A stretch of 64,000 nt of DNA from Karstenula rhodostoma CBS 690.94 (GCA_010093485.1 MU001494.1:1209937-1273936); one strand, 5' to 3'; shown: positions 1-11,923, counted from the first letter of the stretch. Program-made: numbers and translations. The notes: generated by a model from the sequence alone, not told the origin.

Positions 1-822
1 ATACTATAAGTTATAGCTATAAACTATATAATTATAGAGTCTATTAGTAAGTTTCTTATATATATATATAGTATTACTAATATAATATTACTAACCTAGA
101 CTATATAGGGATAATACTATAGTAGTTAATTAAAAATAAAAACTTTATATATAAATAGTAAAAGATAATTATAATAGTTTTTAAGGGCTAAAAGGAACTA
201 AACTTTATATAGTAAAGGTAATTATAATTAAAGAGTTAGAGAAGCCTATATAGTTAATAAATATAGAAGTAGTAATAGCTACCCTATAGTAGGTAAAGTA
301 AGAAGTAGCGGGTAATATTAATAGTAATAATAGGTAAGTAATAATAGGTAGATAATAATAGATAGGTAATAATAGGTAGGGTTTCGGATAGCTTGGCGCT
401 ACGCCCTTTTTGGTTAGCCTGCGCACAGACGCTAGGCAAGCCTTAGCCGCTTTTTTAGTCCCCCTTTATTCGTGTATTGGTAAAGTATAACGCACCTTTT
501 TATCCCCCCTACTTTATTAAGTTACCCTACCTTATAGTGAATCTCTACAATATATATATAATAGGTAGGTAATATTAATATTAATAGTAATAGGGTAATA
601 TACTAAGCTATAAACTATAAGCTATAAGCTATAAATAAAAGTTAAGAATATTAGTAAATATAAGTAAGTAGAAGAGTTAGTATTTAAATAATAGTTAGTG
701 TTATACTAATAATTAAAAAAGTATAAAAATATATAAAATAAGTATTAAAGAAGGATAAAAAGCTCTCTCCTATTATAAGTATACTATATAGTCCTATAGG
801 CCTGGATTAGAATCTAGATTAT
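1..822 (-). mobile_element. Family A poly(A) retroposon, 3' part off window
   Basis: This is a copy of the roughly 1.2-kb repeat called family A here. The 5' palindrome lies at its right end (about 800-822, GGCCTGGATT then AGAATCTAGA), so the sense strand is minus and the poly(A) end lies beyond base 1. The same sequence order recurs at 4201-5510, 27063-28261, 30780-31995 (reverse) and elsewhere. It contains the variable AT-rich 26-bp tandem units near 300-600 and a nested family B copy. A 73-codon minus-strand open frame at 205-426 is a chance opening in this repeat, not a gene. No coding function is recognised. Confidence 0.85.
381..558 (+). mobile_element. Family B copy, 5'-truncated
   Basis: This GC-containing 178-bp insert sits inside a family A copy. 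It runs from GTTTCGG to the (TA)n tail after CTCTACAATA. Direct repeats TAATAGGTAGG lie at 370-380 and 559-569, and the interrupted A sequence is continuous in other A copies. It keeps motifs little touched by RIP, such as GCCTGCGCACAGACGC. It corresponds to the 3' end of the full-length B element at 33445-34847. The 11-bp target duplication and the 5' truncation point to target-primed reverse transcription. Confidence 0.85.
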
Positions 823-842
823 AGTTTTAGTTTCTAGATTCT

Positions 843-1373
843 TATTATAATTATAGTAGAACTAGACTAGAAGGAAGGAAAGAATTATATATAAGATATT
901 AGTAATAGAGATAAAACTAATAAATACTTATATATAAGTCTATAGGGTAGCTTATATTATAAGTTATATAACTATAATCCTACTAAAAGTATAAAATTCT
1001 AAGAGTACTAGGTCTTAATAGAAATAGAGTAAATACTTCTACTAAAAGAATAAAATTTATAAAAGTAGACTAGAGGATTTTAAAATAATAAGAATTAAAA
1101 TAACTAATATATAATTTAAAAATTTTTTTATATAATTCCTATTCTTTATATTTAACTTAAAATATTATTTAGAAGTAGTTTATTTTTATATCTAAATTAA
1201 AGTATTTTATATCTATATAAATATTTAGTTTTCTCTTAATATTATTATATTATATATTATTATAATATAGAATATTTACCTTTTTTTTTTATATAACCTC
1301 TATTATATCTTATTCCTTAAATAATTCTTAAAGTATAAACTATAGTTAGGTATATAGAAAACCCCTTATAATA
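843..1373 (+). repeat. Gy1 5' long terminal repeat
   Basis: This 531-bp LTR begins TATTATAATTATAG (TG converted to TA by RIP) and ends CCCCTTATAATA. Copies of near-equal length occur at 15741-16270, 18271-18799, 39682-40196 and 47065-47594. It is followed directly by a leader and a degraded gag frame, which identifies it as the 5' LTR of a plus-strand Gypsy element. No tRNA-complementary primer binding site could be recognised after RIP. Confidence 0.85.
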
Positions 1374-2580
1374 CTTTAACTATCTAAGAGTTTAAGTTAA
1401 TATAGTAATACTATCTAGTTTAGTAGTATTTAAGATAGTAACTAAAAGCTTAGCTTTTAGCCCTATAATAAACCTAGCTATAGTACTAACTCCTTAAACT
1501 AATAAGATCTAATAACTTAGAAAGTAATTAGTAAAACTTATAAATAGAGAGATAGTACTAGTAGTATAGGTATTAAGAATTAACTTTAAAGTCCTAGAGC
1601 TCTTTAATAAAGATAAGGCTAGATTTAAAACCTTTCTAATAAATATAAAATTATACTATTAGTATAATAGTTATATATTTAAAAATAACTAAGCTAAAAT
1701 TCTAGCTACTAGAATATATATAAAAAGAAGAGTTATATATTATAGAGATTTACTATAAGGTAGGGTAACTTAATAAAGTAGGGGGGATAAAAAGGTACGT
1801 TATACTTTACTAATACACGAATAAAGGGGGACTAAAAAAGTGGCTAAGGCTTGCCTAGTAAGAAGAGTTATAGAATAGCTATAACCCTTAATTAAGGATT
1901 ACCTTAAATATAAAAAAACTCTAAAGAAGTAGGAGATAGAGATAAAGAAAATCTTTAACTTCTAAAAAGGTTTTAAATAGTAAATCTAAGTTATATTTAA
2001 AAAGATAGATAAGGAATAATAAATAGAATACTTTATTTAATACTTTAAATAAACTAAATCTACTAGTAAATACTTAGCTATATTTAAATAACTTTAAGTA
2101 AAAATTAATTAGAATAATATTCTACTCTAGGTAGTATACTATATTAGACTAAAGGAAATAGTTAAAAATAAACTAATCTACTATAATAAACCTAATATTT
2201 TAGAAAACCTAATTAAGTTAGTTATATAAGTAAATAATAGACTATATAAGTTATAACTAAAGAAGAAAGAGTTAAATAGGCTAGTATATAGCTAGAGGGC
2301 TAATATATACTAATACTATAAGAAATAATAAAACTAAAATAGGGATATTATTATAGGGGATAAGGCCTATACTAGAAATAACTATATCTTATAATAGAAG
2401 AAATAGAATAAAATCTAATAATAATACTTAAAAGATAGGGCTTACTTTAATTATAGAAATAAAGGATACTTTGAGGCTAATTACCTATCTAAAAAATTCT
2501 AAGGTAAATAAGTCTAAGTAATATAAGTAGCTATAGTAATACTTAGGGCTAGAACCCTATTACTACTATATAAGGATAAC
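1374..2580 (+). pseudogene. RIP-degraded Gy1 gag with CCHC zinc knuckle
   Basis: This is a gag remnant of a Ty3/Gypsy element on the strand of the preceding LTR. Around 1600-1735 the frame reads LELFNKDKARFKTFLI, typical of retrotransposon capsid. At 2443-2484 it reads YFNYRNKGYFEANY, which is the nucleocapsid knuckle C-x2-C-x4-H-x4-C with every Cys and His changed to Tyr. That is the expected outcome of TGY and CAY codons becoming TAY. Many TAA/TAG stops interrupt it. It is split by a family B insert (1738-1859) and cut off at 2581 by a family A fragment; no pol of this copy follows. The copies in reverse orientation at 45900-47064 and 20400-21720 show the same order. Confidence 0.8.
1738..1859 (-). 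mobile_element. Family B copy, 122 bp, 5'-truncated
   Basis: The copy starts at the (TA) tail and TTTACTATAAGGTAGGG and ends at CTTGCCTAGT. It is flanked by 13-bp direct repeats AAGAAGAGTTATA at 1725-1737 and 1860-1872. Removing it restores the gag frame seen in other Gy1 copies. The tail is on the left, so the sense strand is minus. Confidence 0.88.
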
Positions 2581-2790
2581 TTTTTTTTTTTTTTTTTTTT
2601 TTTTAATATAAAGCTACTATTATAACTATCTAGTAATAAGGAAATATCTAGAAATACTATATAGATCTATTAAATAGCTCTAAGAGATAGTACTATTTAT
2701 AATAAAAGAGAAAGAAGAAAGGGCGCCTATAGTACTAGATTTAATTAATTAAGTATTAACCTATATAAGTATTATATAATATTATAATTA
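2581..2790 (-). mobile_element. Family A 3' fragment with poly(T)/poly(A) end
   Basis: A run of 24 T (2581-2604, the poly(A) tail read backwards) is followed by the conserved A 3' end (AATATAAAGCTACTATTATA) and about 190 bp of A. It cuts the gag remnant on its left. No convincing direct repeat was found on its right, so this may be a 5'-truncated insertion followed by a rearrangement. Confidence 0.8.
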
Positions 2791-3000
2791 CCCTCCTAAG
2801 TAAAAGGGGTTACTTAAACTACTCTACTATATATTTTTAGTAATCTATATTACTTTATAGAGTTTCTATATATACTATATTTTTATCTAAACTTTCTCTA
2901 ACTACTAAATAATAATAGTACTAGTCTTAATTAGGATTATAAATTTAGTTAGCTATATTTTTCTATCTAATTCTACTAACACCTATAAGCTATAATATAC

Positions 3001-3031
<31 letters not shown>

Positions 3032-4107
3032 TTTATAGTAGTTACTAATATTAATATATATATATCTAGCCTATATATTTTATAATAAAGAAATACCTTA
3101 TACCCTATTAAGGATTACTATTACCTATAAAAGAAGAGAACTATATACTATTACCTATATATTTATATATAATACTAGCCCTAATATAATACCTATCCTT
3201 AGAGTTAGTAATATACTTAATATAAAAGAAGGTATAATTAGTACTTATTTTAAGTACTCTAGTTACTTTTATTTAAATATATTATATAGCTTATATATAT
3301 ATTTATATAGATACCTTATCTCTATAGTCTATATTAGATAGCTATTTATTACTAGTTAGATAATTAATATCTTACTAAAGTCTCTAATTAGATTACTATT
3401 AATAATAAAGTTTTATATAAAGAGGGTCTTTTTAGCCTTATCTTTATAAGTAGTTAGGTTAATTACGCTTTCTAGATAAGAGTAGAAGAAGAGAAGGAAT
3501 ATCCTTTTTAAAAGGCTATTATTTACTAGTAGTTAATATATATATAATATAGAGTCTACCTAATTAATAAGCTATATATAAGTAGCTAGATTTTTTATTA
3601 ATAGGTATTTAATAATTTTAGTATCTAAAAAGCTATATATTTAGTTATTAATAGTAAACTAGACTAGAGACACTATAGTAATAGGTATAGTAAGAAAGAA
3701 AAGGGTATTTAATAAGTAATAAAAGAGACCTAATATTAAGAAAGCTAATAGATATATAGTATAGAGATAATAGAGATAGAGGGATAATTATATTATATAA
3801 TACTATATAAAGAATAGTATAACTTCTTAGTTAGTCTTTTTACTATATCCTTAGTATAGATATAATACTAATTAGATAGCCTATTATTCTACTATTAAGG
3901 TAACTAAGTAACTAACTAAGTATATACTAAAATTTAATACTAGTAGCTAACTAATTTACTTTAAATTATAAGTACCCTATAACTACTTAGTATATATTTA
4001 ATTTAAATTAGATTATAAGTACCTATATAGCCTTATATTTATAAGAGATATATACCTAGCCTTTATATAAGTAAACCCTATTAAAGAAGGAAGACCTATA
4101 ATCTTTA
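2791..4107. other. Unassigned AT-rich RIP-affected stretch
   Basis: About 1.3 kb here has no match elsewhere in the window that I could see. There is no LTR, poly(A), inverted repeat or protein motif. It contains one ATA microsatellite. It may be the remnant of another transposon or an RIP-damaged single-copy sequence between repeats. Confidence 0.5.
3001..3032. repeat. (ATA)n microsatellite
   Basis: About ten uninterrupted ATA/TAA trinucleotides in an otherwise unassigned region. Confidence 0.9.
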
Positions 4108-4200
4108 AGCTATTTAAAATATTTATATTTTAGTACCCTACTAAGTTTATTTATTAAGTTTTACTATAGCTTACCTAAGCTTGCGAAGTATTATATTCGA
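4108..4200. mobile_element. Family C short element
   Basis: This is a copy of the short family C repeat (CTATTTAAAATATTTATATT ... AAGCTTGCGAAGTATTATAT), matching 8597-8694 and 30200-30276. Here it abuts a family A copy, so no flanking duplication can be read. It keeps GCTTGCGAAG and TTCGA, less mutated than the surroundings. Confidence 0.75.
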
Positions 4201-5510
4201 TAATATTATAATATATAATACTATACTATAATAGTATAATACTATATAATACTAATAGGGTAGTATACTTTTTATTTACTAATATCTAATATATAATTAT
4301 AGAGAAGTTATAAAATATTAAAGATATTATAAAATATTAAAGATATTATAAAATATTAAAAATATTATATATTAATAATATTATAATTTAAAAAAGAATA
4401 TAAAAAAGAGGTTACCTACTAGTAATAAATAACTTATAATACTATATATAAAGGCTAGCTTTTATAAAAAGAGACCTATACTATATCTCTATTAAAATAG
4501 CTAATAATAAGTAACTAATTATTAGTAATAAATATAACTTTATATATATTAGTAGTAGTACTAATTTTATATATAGTATAAATCTAAATAATATAAATCT
4601 TTATAAAGTTAAATATATCCTTTATTAAGTTAACTTTTATTAGTATAATAATTAATCTAATATATAGATACTATAAGTTATAGCTATAGACTATATAATT
4701 ATAGAGTCTATTAGTAAGTTTCTTATATATATATATATATATAATATTACTAAACTAGGGTAGAATTACCTCTATAGTAGTTAACTAGAAATAGAAACTT
4801 TACTACTAAGTAATAAGAGATAATTATAATAGTTTTTAAAGGCTAAGAGGAGCTAGACTTTATAGTAAAAATAATTATAATTAAGTTAGAGTAACCTATA
4901 TAATTAATAAATATAGAGTAAGTAATAACTACCCTATAATAGTAGGTAAAGTAAGAAGTAGTAGATAATATTAATAGTAATAATAAGTAAATAATATTAA
5001 TAGTAATAATAGATAAATAATATTAATACTAATAATAGGTAGGTAGTATTAATAGTAATAGTAATAGTAGTCCGTTTTAGATTGGCCTCGCGCTAGTCCT
5101 ATTTTAGCTAGTTTAATACTACGTCCTTTTTAGTTAGCCTGTATATAGATACTAGGCACGCCTTAGTTACTTTTTTAGTCCCCCTTTATTTATATATTAG
5201 TAAAGTATAACACGCCTTTTTATCCCCCTACTTTATTAAGTTATCCTACCTTATAGTAAATCTCTATAATATATATATAGTAATAGTAATAGGGCGATAT
5301 ATAGAGCTATAAGCTATAAGCTATAAATAAAAATTAAGGATATTAATAAGTATAAGTAAGTAGAAAAGTTAGTATTTAAATAATAGTTAGTATTATACTA
5401 ATAATTAAAAAAGTATAAAAATATATAAAATAAGTATTAAAGAAGAATAAAAAGGTCTCTTATTTATTATAAATATACTATATAGTTCTATAGGCCTGGA
5501 TTAGAATCTA
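4201..5510 (-). mobile_element. Family A copy lacking the terminal 3' portion
   Basis: The 5' palindrome (GGCCTGGATT / AGAATCTAGGC) is at 5488-5510. The body continues leftwards to about 4201, where roughly 190 bp of the 3' end and the poly(A) are missing. A family B copy is nested at about 5068-5277. The (TAGTAATAT)-like 26-bp tandem units lie at 4960-5065. Confidence 0.85.
5068..5277 (+). mobile_element. Family B copy
   Basis: The copy runs from TCCGTTTTAGATTGGCCTCG to the tail after CTCTATAATATATA. It lies within repetitive A sequence. The direct repeat TAGTAATAGTAATAG flanks it (5053-5067 and 5278-5292), with a few bases of ambiguity because the target itself is repetitive. Confidence 0.82.
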
Positions 5511-8500
5511 GGCTAGAAGGATAACTTAGATAATAATTCTAAGATTCTAAAAATACCTAAGAATAAAGTACTAAAGAAAGTTTAGAAAATTATAGAGAAA
5601 AAGAATATTACTAATAGAGTTTTACGAGACTAGTACTAGGTATATAATAAAAAAGACTACTATATACTAGACTATATATATAAAATTAAGATTACTAGTA
5701 TTAATATATACTAAACCTATATATAGGTAAAACTTTAATAAGAATAAATTATAGTACTAATATAGTAAATCTAGATAGATAATAACTATTTAATAATTAA
5801 ATAATAATATTATAATATTACTAATTATAAATACTATAGGATAGAGAAGGATACTATAGTAGAGATATCTAATAAGTTAGAATATAAAAAGCTACTAAAG
5901 AAAGATTATACTATAGAATTATACTATATATATAGGTATAAGGATTAGAAGGAATATTATAATACTTTAGAATAGTACTAATATTATAATACTCTAGAAT
6001 AGTACTAATATTATTTATACTATTATCTAATATACTAGAAATAGAAGTATACTATAAAGTACTAGCTAATAGGATAAAACTTAGAAAAAGCTAGTAAATC
6101 CTATAAGTATAATAATAATAAGTACCCTTTTTAGAAGAAATTAAAGTATATATAATAAGTTTAGTAAAAAAATTATAACTATATAGAGGAATATCTAGAA
6201 TACCTTAGTAAAAAAAAAGAAATTATAAATAGTTAGGAAAATAAATATTATAAATATATTATATTATATAAGTACTTAGTTATAAGGTACCCTATATACT
6301 AGAACTAAGTAAATAAAAGAGAATTTATTTAAGTTCTTTAAATAGAATAATACTAAAAGTATATATACTAGAATTACCTTAAGATACTTTAGAAATATTA
6401 ATAAAGTAACTAGAGGTAATATATAAAAAAAACTAAGAAATTTAAAGGCCTATAATATAATAATTATTTACTATATAAAGAGTATATATATATAGAAGTT
6501 TATAATAAAACTTAAACTAAGTTAAAAAACTAGAATACTACTAAATAGTAAGCTAAGCTAGTAAAAGTATTCTAAAAACTTAAAAAGTAAATAAAAATAA
6601 TAGGGTAATAGAATTTTATATAAATAATAGATTATAGTTAGAGAATTTTAAATAACTATACTAATAGACCCTAGTACTACTAGATATCTAATCTTACCTA
6701 GGATAGTAAAAAAATATAACTTATTATATTATAATAAAATAGAGCTAGTTTAATTAGAAATAATAGATAGAATATTTTTTTAAAGGTATAGTAAAGGCTA
6801 ATTATACCTTAAAATACTATTATTACTAGTAGGTATTAAAGGATTTAAGAGTTAATATAGCTTTACTATAATAGATATAAAAAGTCTAGAAGCTATTATA
6901 TATTATAACTAGTTATTAGAAAATAACCTAAATATTAATTAAAAAAGTTAAATAATATATAGCTAAGGATTAATATTATAAATTACTAGTATAAGGTACC
7001 TATAAAAAGTAAAACTAAAAGCCCTAAATACTCTAACTAAGTAGGCTATATAATAATAGACTAAGGAGATTTTAACTACTAAAATTACTAGAATTTTAAA
7101 AGAAAATCTAGAATAAGTATAAATTATTTAAGTATAATACTTAGATCTCTAGATTATAAAAAAACTATTAATAATTCTACTAGAATATAAAGAGTATATA
7201 GAATTCTTTAAAGAAATTAAAAAAAAAGAACTACTAAATTACTAAAAATAGAATTATAAAATACTTTTAAAAAAGGATATAAAACTATAACTAGAATAGC
7301 TAAAGCTAATATTAGTAAATTAGAAAAAAGAAGTATAGAAATACTTATAAAAGAACTTAAAATAGAAATATATTTAAAAAAGTTATAGTTTTATAACTTT
7401 CCTAATTTTATAAATATTTAAGAAGAATAGTAAGCTATAACTCTATATAGATTATAGATAGCTAAATAATATTATAATTAAAAATTAGTATCTATTACCT
7501 TTAATTATAGAGCTTATAAATTAACTCTAAAAAACTAAGTAGTTTATAAAATTTAATATATATAATAGATATTACTATATATAAATTACTAAAGGATATA
7601 AATAAAAAATAGTATTTAGAACTAAGTATTATCTCTATAAATACTAGGTTATACTATTTAGATTAATAAATACCCTTATAATATTTTAAGTAGTTATTAA
7701 TAAAGTACTATATAAATATTTAAATATATTTTATATAGTATATTTTAATAATATACTTATTTACTCTACTAGAATACTAGAGAAATATATTAGATATATA
7801 AAGGAAATACTTAAAAAGATAAAAAAAATATTAATTATTTTTTAATTTAGATAAGTATAAGTTCTATATTACTAAAATAAAGTATTTAGAATTTATTATT
7901 TTAAAAAAAGGTATATTAATAGATCTAAAGAAGGTTACTACTATATAGGAATAGCTAGTTTCTAAATTAGTAAAGAATATTTTATTTTTTCTAGGGTTTA
8001 CTAACTTCTATTAGAAGTTTATAAAGAACTATTCTAAAACTATTATATTACTAATAAATCTTATAAAAAAAAGTAATAATAAAGTTATATAGCTAATCTA
8101 AGGGAAGTTATTAAAGGTATTTAGAAAATTATAGATAATATTTCTAATAGTACTACTTCTATAGATATTTAACCTATAAAAACTAGTAAAAGATAAAATA
8201 AATATATTTAACTATATATTAAAAGTAATTTTTTTATAACTATATAAAAATAGAAAATAGAGATTAATATTCTACTATTTATAAAAGTTCTTAAAAGTAA
8301 AACTTAACTATAATATTTATAATAAGGAACTACTAGTAATAATAGATATCTTTAAATAATAGAAAATATAGCTTATAAGAACCTACTTTAAGGTAGAGAT
8401 ATAGATAGATTACTAAAACCTTACTAGCTTTATATCTACTAAAAAGCTTAACTAATAATAAATATAATAAGTAGAATTTTTAGTAAACTTTAATTTTATA

Positions 8501-8759
8501 ATTTATTATTAACTTAGAACTCTTAATAGTATAGTAGATACCTTAAGTAGATAATTAGACTTAACTAAGGATAAGGTTAAGCTATATAATATAGTAAACT
8601 ATTTAAAATATTTATATTTTAGTATCCTACTAAGTTCCTTTATCGAGTTTTACTATAGCTTACCTAAGCTTACGAAGTAATATATTTAATTTAATATAAT
8701 ATAGTACTATATAAATATAAAGATAGTATATTTAAATATAACTAGCTAAAGATTAGAGT
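5511..8759 (+). pseudogene. RIP-degraded Gy1 gag-pol (protease, RT, RNase H)
   Basis: This is the internal part of a plus-strand Gy1 whose 5' LTR is missing; the copy starts at a family A 5' end. The order is a gag-like region (5600-6600), then the protease and its linker at about 6800-6990, with a remnant of the Gypsy G-x-x-WLxxNPxIxW linker. The reverse transcriptase lies at about 7380-7830, with palm motif YFNNILIYS at 7741-7767 (family YxDDxLxYS, Asp changed to Asn). The RNase H/connection follows, with NYNIYNKELLVII near 8306-8345. Almost all stops are TAA/TAG, consistent with RIP of Gln and Trp codons. The element resumes at 13203 with integrase after two family B insertions. Function is lost. 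Confidence 0.88.
8597..8694. mobile_element. Family C element, 98 bp, with 12-bp TSD
   Basis: This insert is flanked by TATAATATAGTA at 8585-8596 and 8695-8706. The uninterrupted host sequence is present in the other Gy1 copy near 42350-42375 (minus). Its internal sequence matches 4108-4200 and 30200-30276. No open frame, no poly(A) and no convincing inverted termini were seen. The long, variable target duplication favours retroposition, but the mechanism is inferred. Confidence 0.85.
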
Positions 8760-8784
8760 ATAGATAGTTAGACTAGTATTAGTT

Positions 8785-8786
<2 letters not shown>

Positions 8787-8821
<35 letters not shown>

Positions 8822-8888
8822 AAGCTACTATTATAACTACCTAGTAATAAGGAAAGATCTAGAGATACTATATAGTTCTATTAAATAG
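8787..8888 (-). mobile_element. Family A 3' fragment of about 100 bp with TSD
   Basis: The copy holds only the poly(A) tail (read as T run, 8787-8815) and the last ~70 bp of A. It is flanked by TATTAGTTAG at 8777-8786 and 8889-8898. It is a strongly 5'-truncated insertion, which is the hallmark of incomplete target-primed reverse transcription. Confidence 0.88.
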
Positions 8889-9663
8889 TATTAGTTAGTT
8901 ACCTCTTTATTTATTTATTTAGAATCCTTACTTTACTAAGTTAAGTTTATTTAATTACTATCTTTCCTTAGAACTAGTTATTAAGATCTATTAAAAGCTA
9001 TTTAATTATAGCTAGATATTAATTAATTTTATATTATAATCCTTATTACCTTATTCTACTATTAATATAATACTAAGCTCCCTTAGTATTTTATAATTAA
9101 ATACTATATACCCCTATTACTATTATTAAATATTAATTATATATAACTACTATTTCTATTATTTTTTATTTTTTATTCTTTACCCTTTATTCTTTACTCT
9201 TTACCTTTTATCCTTTACCTATTACTCTATAGGCTCTATACTTAGGACTTAGAATAGAACTTAGGACTTTTTTACTATTACTATTACTATTACTATTACT
9301 ATTATCTATACCTATACTATTATACTATATAAAATCTCCTATATCTAGTAAATACTTATTTTATTATTTATTACTTTTATTATAAACTTTTTATCTTTCT
9401 TAATCTCCTTTTTATTATTACTATAGTAATTCTATATACCCTATATCTCCTATTACTATAGTATATATCTATAGTCTAGAGATAATAGATATTATATTAC
9501 TAGCTAATCTAGTTTATATATTTTAAGTACTTTTTTTATATTTATATATATTTTAAATTTAGATCTTAGCTAGTTTTTAACTTTCTAGATATTATAACTA
9601 TTACCTATTATTATTATTATTATTTAAATACCCTTACTATACTTCTCTATTTTATTATAGGTA

Positions 9664-9666
9664 TTA

Positions 9667-9714
<48 letters not shown>
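9664..9714. repeat. (TTA)n microsatellite
   Basis: About sixteen TTA/ATT trinucleotides inside family B. The equivalent position in the other two full B copies is much shorter (near 12497-12525 and 34264-34330), so it expanded in this copy. Confidence 0.9.
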
Positions 9715-11190
9715 TCTAGATAAATAGTAGGGAATAGGTATATTATTACCTATATTAGCTTATTATTAGTTAGGTTAATTCTAAGGTATAGGTAATATAT
9801 TAGTAAGTCTAATAAGAATTATAAGTATTATACTATATTATTAAATAGAATTTATAGTATATTAAGAATAGGTATTTTAATTATATTCTTTTCTTATATA
9901 CTATTAATAACTAATAAAGTATAGGATAGGAGAAAGTACTGGCCTAGATCCTAATCTAGGCCTATAGGACTATATAGTATATTTATAATAAGAGAGAGAC
10001 CTTTTTATCCTTCTTTAATATTTATTTACTTACTTTTAGACCTTTATTTACGCGATTTAGACCTTTTTTTTATATATTTTTATACTTTTTTAATTATTAG
10101 CGTAATACTAACTAATAGTTATTTAAATACTAACTCTTCTACTTACTTATACTTACTAATATCTATAACTTTTACCTATAGCTTATAGCTTATCCTATTA
10201 CTATTATTATTACTATTAATATTATCTACCTATTATTACCTACCTATTATTACTATTAATATTACCTACTACTTCTTACTTTACCTACTACTATAAGGTA
10301 GCTATTACTTACTCTATATTTATTAACTATATAGGTTACTTTAACTTAATTATAATTACTTTTACTATAAAGTCTAGTTCCTTTTAGCCCTTAAAAACTA
10401 TTATAATTATTTCTTACTACTTATATATAAAGTTCTTATTCTTAGCTAACTACTATAGTATTATTCCTACCTAAATTAGTAATATTATATTAGTAATACT
10501 ATATAAATATATATATAAGAAACTTACTAATAGACTCTATAATTATATAGTTTATAACTATAACTTATAGTATTTATATACTAGATTAATTATTATATTA
10601 ATAAAAATTAACTTACTAAATAATATATTAGATCTTATAATATATATAATTAGATATATCTAGATTACTAATAGACTTACTACTAGTATATACTAAGTTA
10701 TATTTATTACTAAGAATTAGTTACTTACTATTATTAGCTATTTTAATAGAGATATAGTATAGGTCTCTTTTTATAAAAGCTAGTCTTTATATATAATACT
10801 ATAAATTACTTACTATTAGTAAATAACCTCTCTTTTATATTCTTTTTTAAATTATAATATTATTAATATTTTATAATATTTTTAATATTTTATAACTTCT
10901 CTATAATTATATATTAGGTATTAGTAAATAAGGAGTATACTACCCTACTAGTATTATATAGTATTATAGTATTATAGTATTATAGTATTACTATATTATA
11001 TAATATATATAAGTAGGTTAATATTTAGTTAATTAAGTCTAGTGCTATAGGTACCCTTTTTTCTTTCTTATTATAAATAGTACTATCCTTTAGAGCTATT
11101 TAATAGAACTATATAGTACCTCTAGATCTTTTCTTATTACTAGGTAGTTATAATAGCAGCTTTATATTAAAAAAAAAAAAAAAAAAAAAA

Positions 11191-11355
11191 AATTTAGTAT
11201 AAGTAATATAGCTTTGATTTTAAAGGTAGGTAAAGGGTATAGTATTAGATAGATAAATTACTACTAGATCCCTCTATTAGCGTTTATAGCTATATACCCC
11301 TTACTATTATATAACTTCTCTAGCTAGATATAAGGTACCTCTAGTCATGATAATA
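11191..11355 (-). repeat. Gy2 LTR inserted in a family A poly(A) tail
   Basis: This is about 165 bp matching the 169-bp LTRs at 36131-36299, 37619-37787 and 56217-56385, in minus orientation. It keeps TCATGA and CGTTTATAG, so it is less RIP-affected. It is followed by about 65 bp of unassigned sequence and an N gap, after which the poly(A) resumes. It is probably one end of a Gy2 element whose remainder lies in the gap, or a rearranged solo LTR. Confidence 0.75.
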
Positions 11356-11422
11356 AATAATTATAATAGTATCTATTTACCTTATAAAGGGAGTTTAATA
11401 CTAATATTTATAACTTAATATT

Positions 11423-11542
11423 NNNNNNNNNNNNNNNNNNNNNNNNNNNNNNNNNNNNNNNNNNNNNNNNNNNNNNNNNNNNNNNNNNNNNNNNNNNNNN
11501 NNNNNNNNNNNNNNNNNNNNNNNNNNNNNNNNNNNNNNNNNN
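11423..11542. other. Assembly gap (120 N)
   Basis: A run of N between a partial Gy2 LTR and the resumed family A poly(A). The true length is unknown; a complete LTR element could be hidden here. Confidence 0.99.
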
Positions 11543-11923
11543 AAAAAAAAAAAAAAAAAAAAAAAAAGGAGAAAGTAATATAGGTAGTAATATCTATCTA
11601 TATATATTTTTCTTCTAGTTTTAATAAAAACTATTCTTTTTAATATTTTATTAACTCTCTATAATTAGATTTCTTATATATTAGTAGGTATATACTAAGT
11701 CTATTTTAACTAGTTATACGCTAGTCCTATTTTAGATAGCTTAGTACTATACCCTTTTTAGTTAGCCTATATATAGACGCTAGGTAAGTCTTAGCTACTT
11801 TTTTAGTCCCCCTTTATTTATATATTAGTAAAGTATAATATACCTTTTTATTCCCCCTACTTTATTAAGTTACTCTACCTTATAGTAAATCTCTATAATA
11901 TAGATAGTTAGTCTAAGGTATAT

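Larger units (their letters stand above)
9939..11567 (+). mobile_element. Family A, full length, TSD GGAGAAAGTA
   Basis: A 5' palindrome at about 9941-9965 is followed by the A body to its poly(A). The poly(A) is split (11169-11192 and 11543-11567) by a partial Gy2 LTR and an assembly gap. Direct repeats GGAGAAAGTA lie at 9929-9938 and 11568-11577. The same target without insertion is present in the two other full B copies (near 34524-34550 and, reversed, 12213-12245), which confirms the duplication. Confidence 0.9.
8772..11899 (+). mobile_element. Family B, full length, interrupted by two family A insertions
   Basis: The 5' end is ACTAGTATTAGTTAG and the 3' end is the short B core plus (TA) tail. 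It is flanked by 12-bp direct repeats ATAGATAGTTAG (8760-8771 and 11900-11911). Its uninterrupted length would be about 1.27 kb, as in the copies at 11924-13202 and 33445-34847. The inserts are an A fragment (8787-8888) and a full A (9939-11567). The last 300 bp (about 11580-11899) equals the sequence found alone in the short B copies. No protein family is recognised in it. Confidence 0.88.

Noticed and set aside
205..426. 73-codon minus-strand open frame
   Set aside because: It lies in family A repeat sequence and runs into a nested B copy. A similar frame occurs in the A copy at 23014-23226. Composition is Leu/Ile/Tyr-rich from TTA/ATA/TAT repeats, and it is not conserved as protein.
4201..5510. 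Mitochondrial DNA insertion, because of extreme AT content
   Set aside because: The sequence is a family A repeat. RIP, not mitochondrial origin, explains the composition, and no mitochondrial gene motifs were seen.
11169..11192. Two separate poly(A) retroposons at 11.2 and 11.55 kb
   Set aside because: The second A run is followed by the same TSD that precedes the 5' end at 9939. One poly(A) split by a later insertion explains both.
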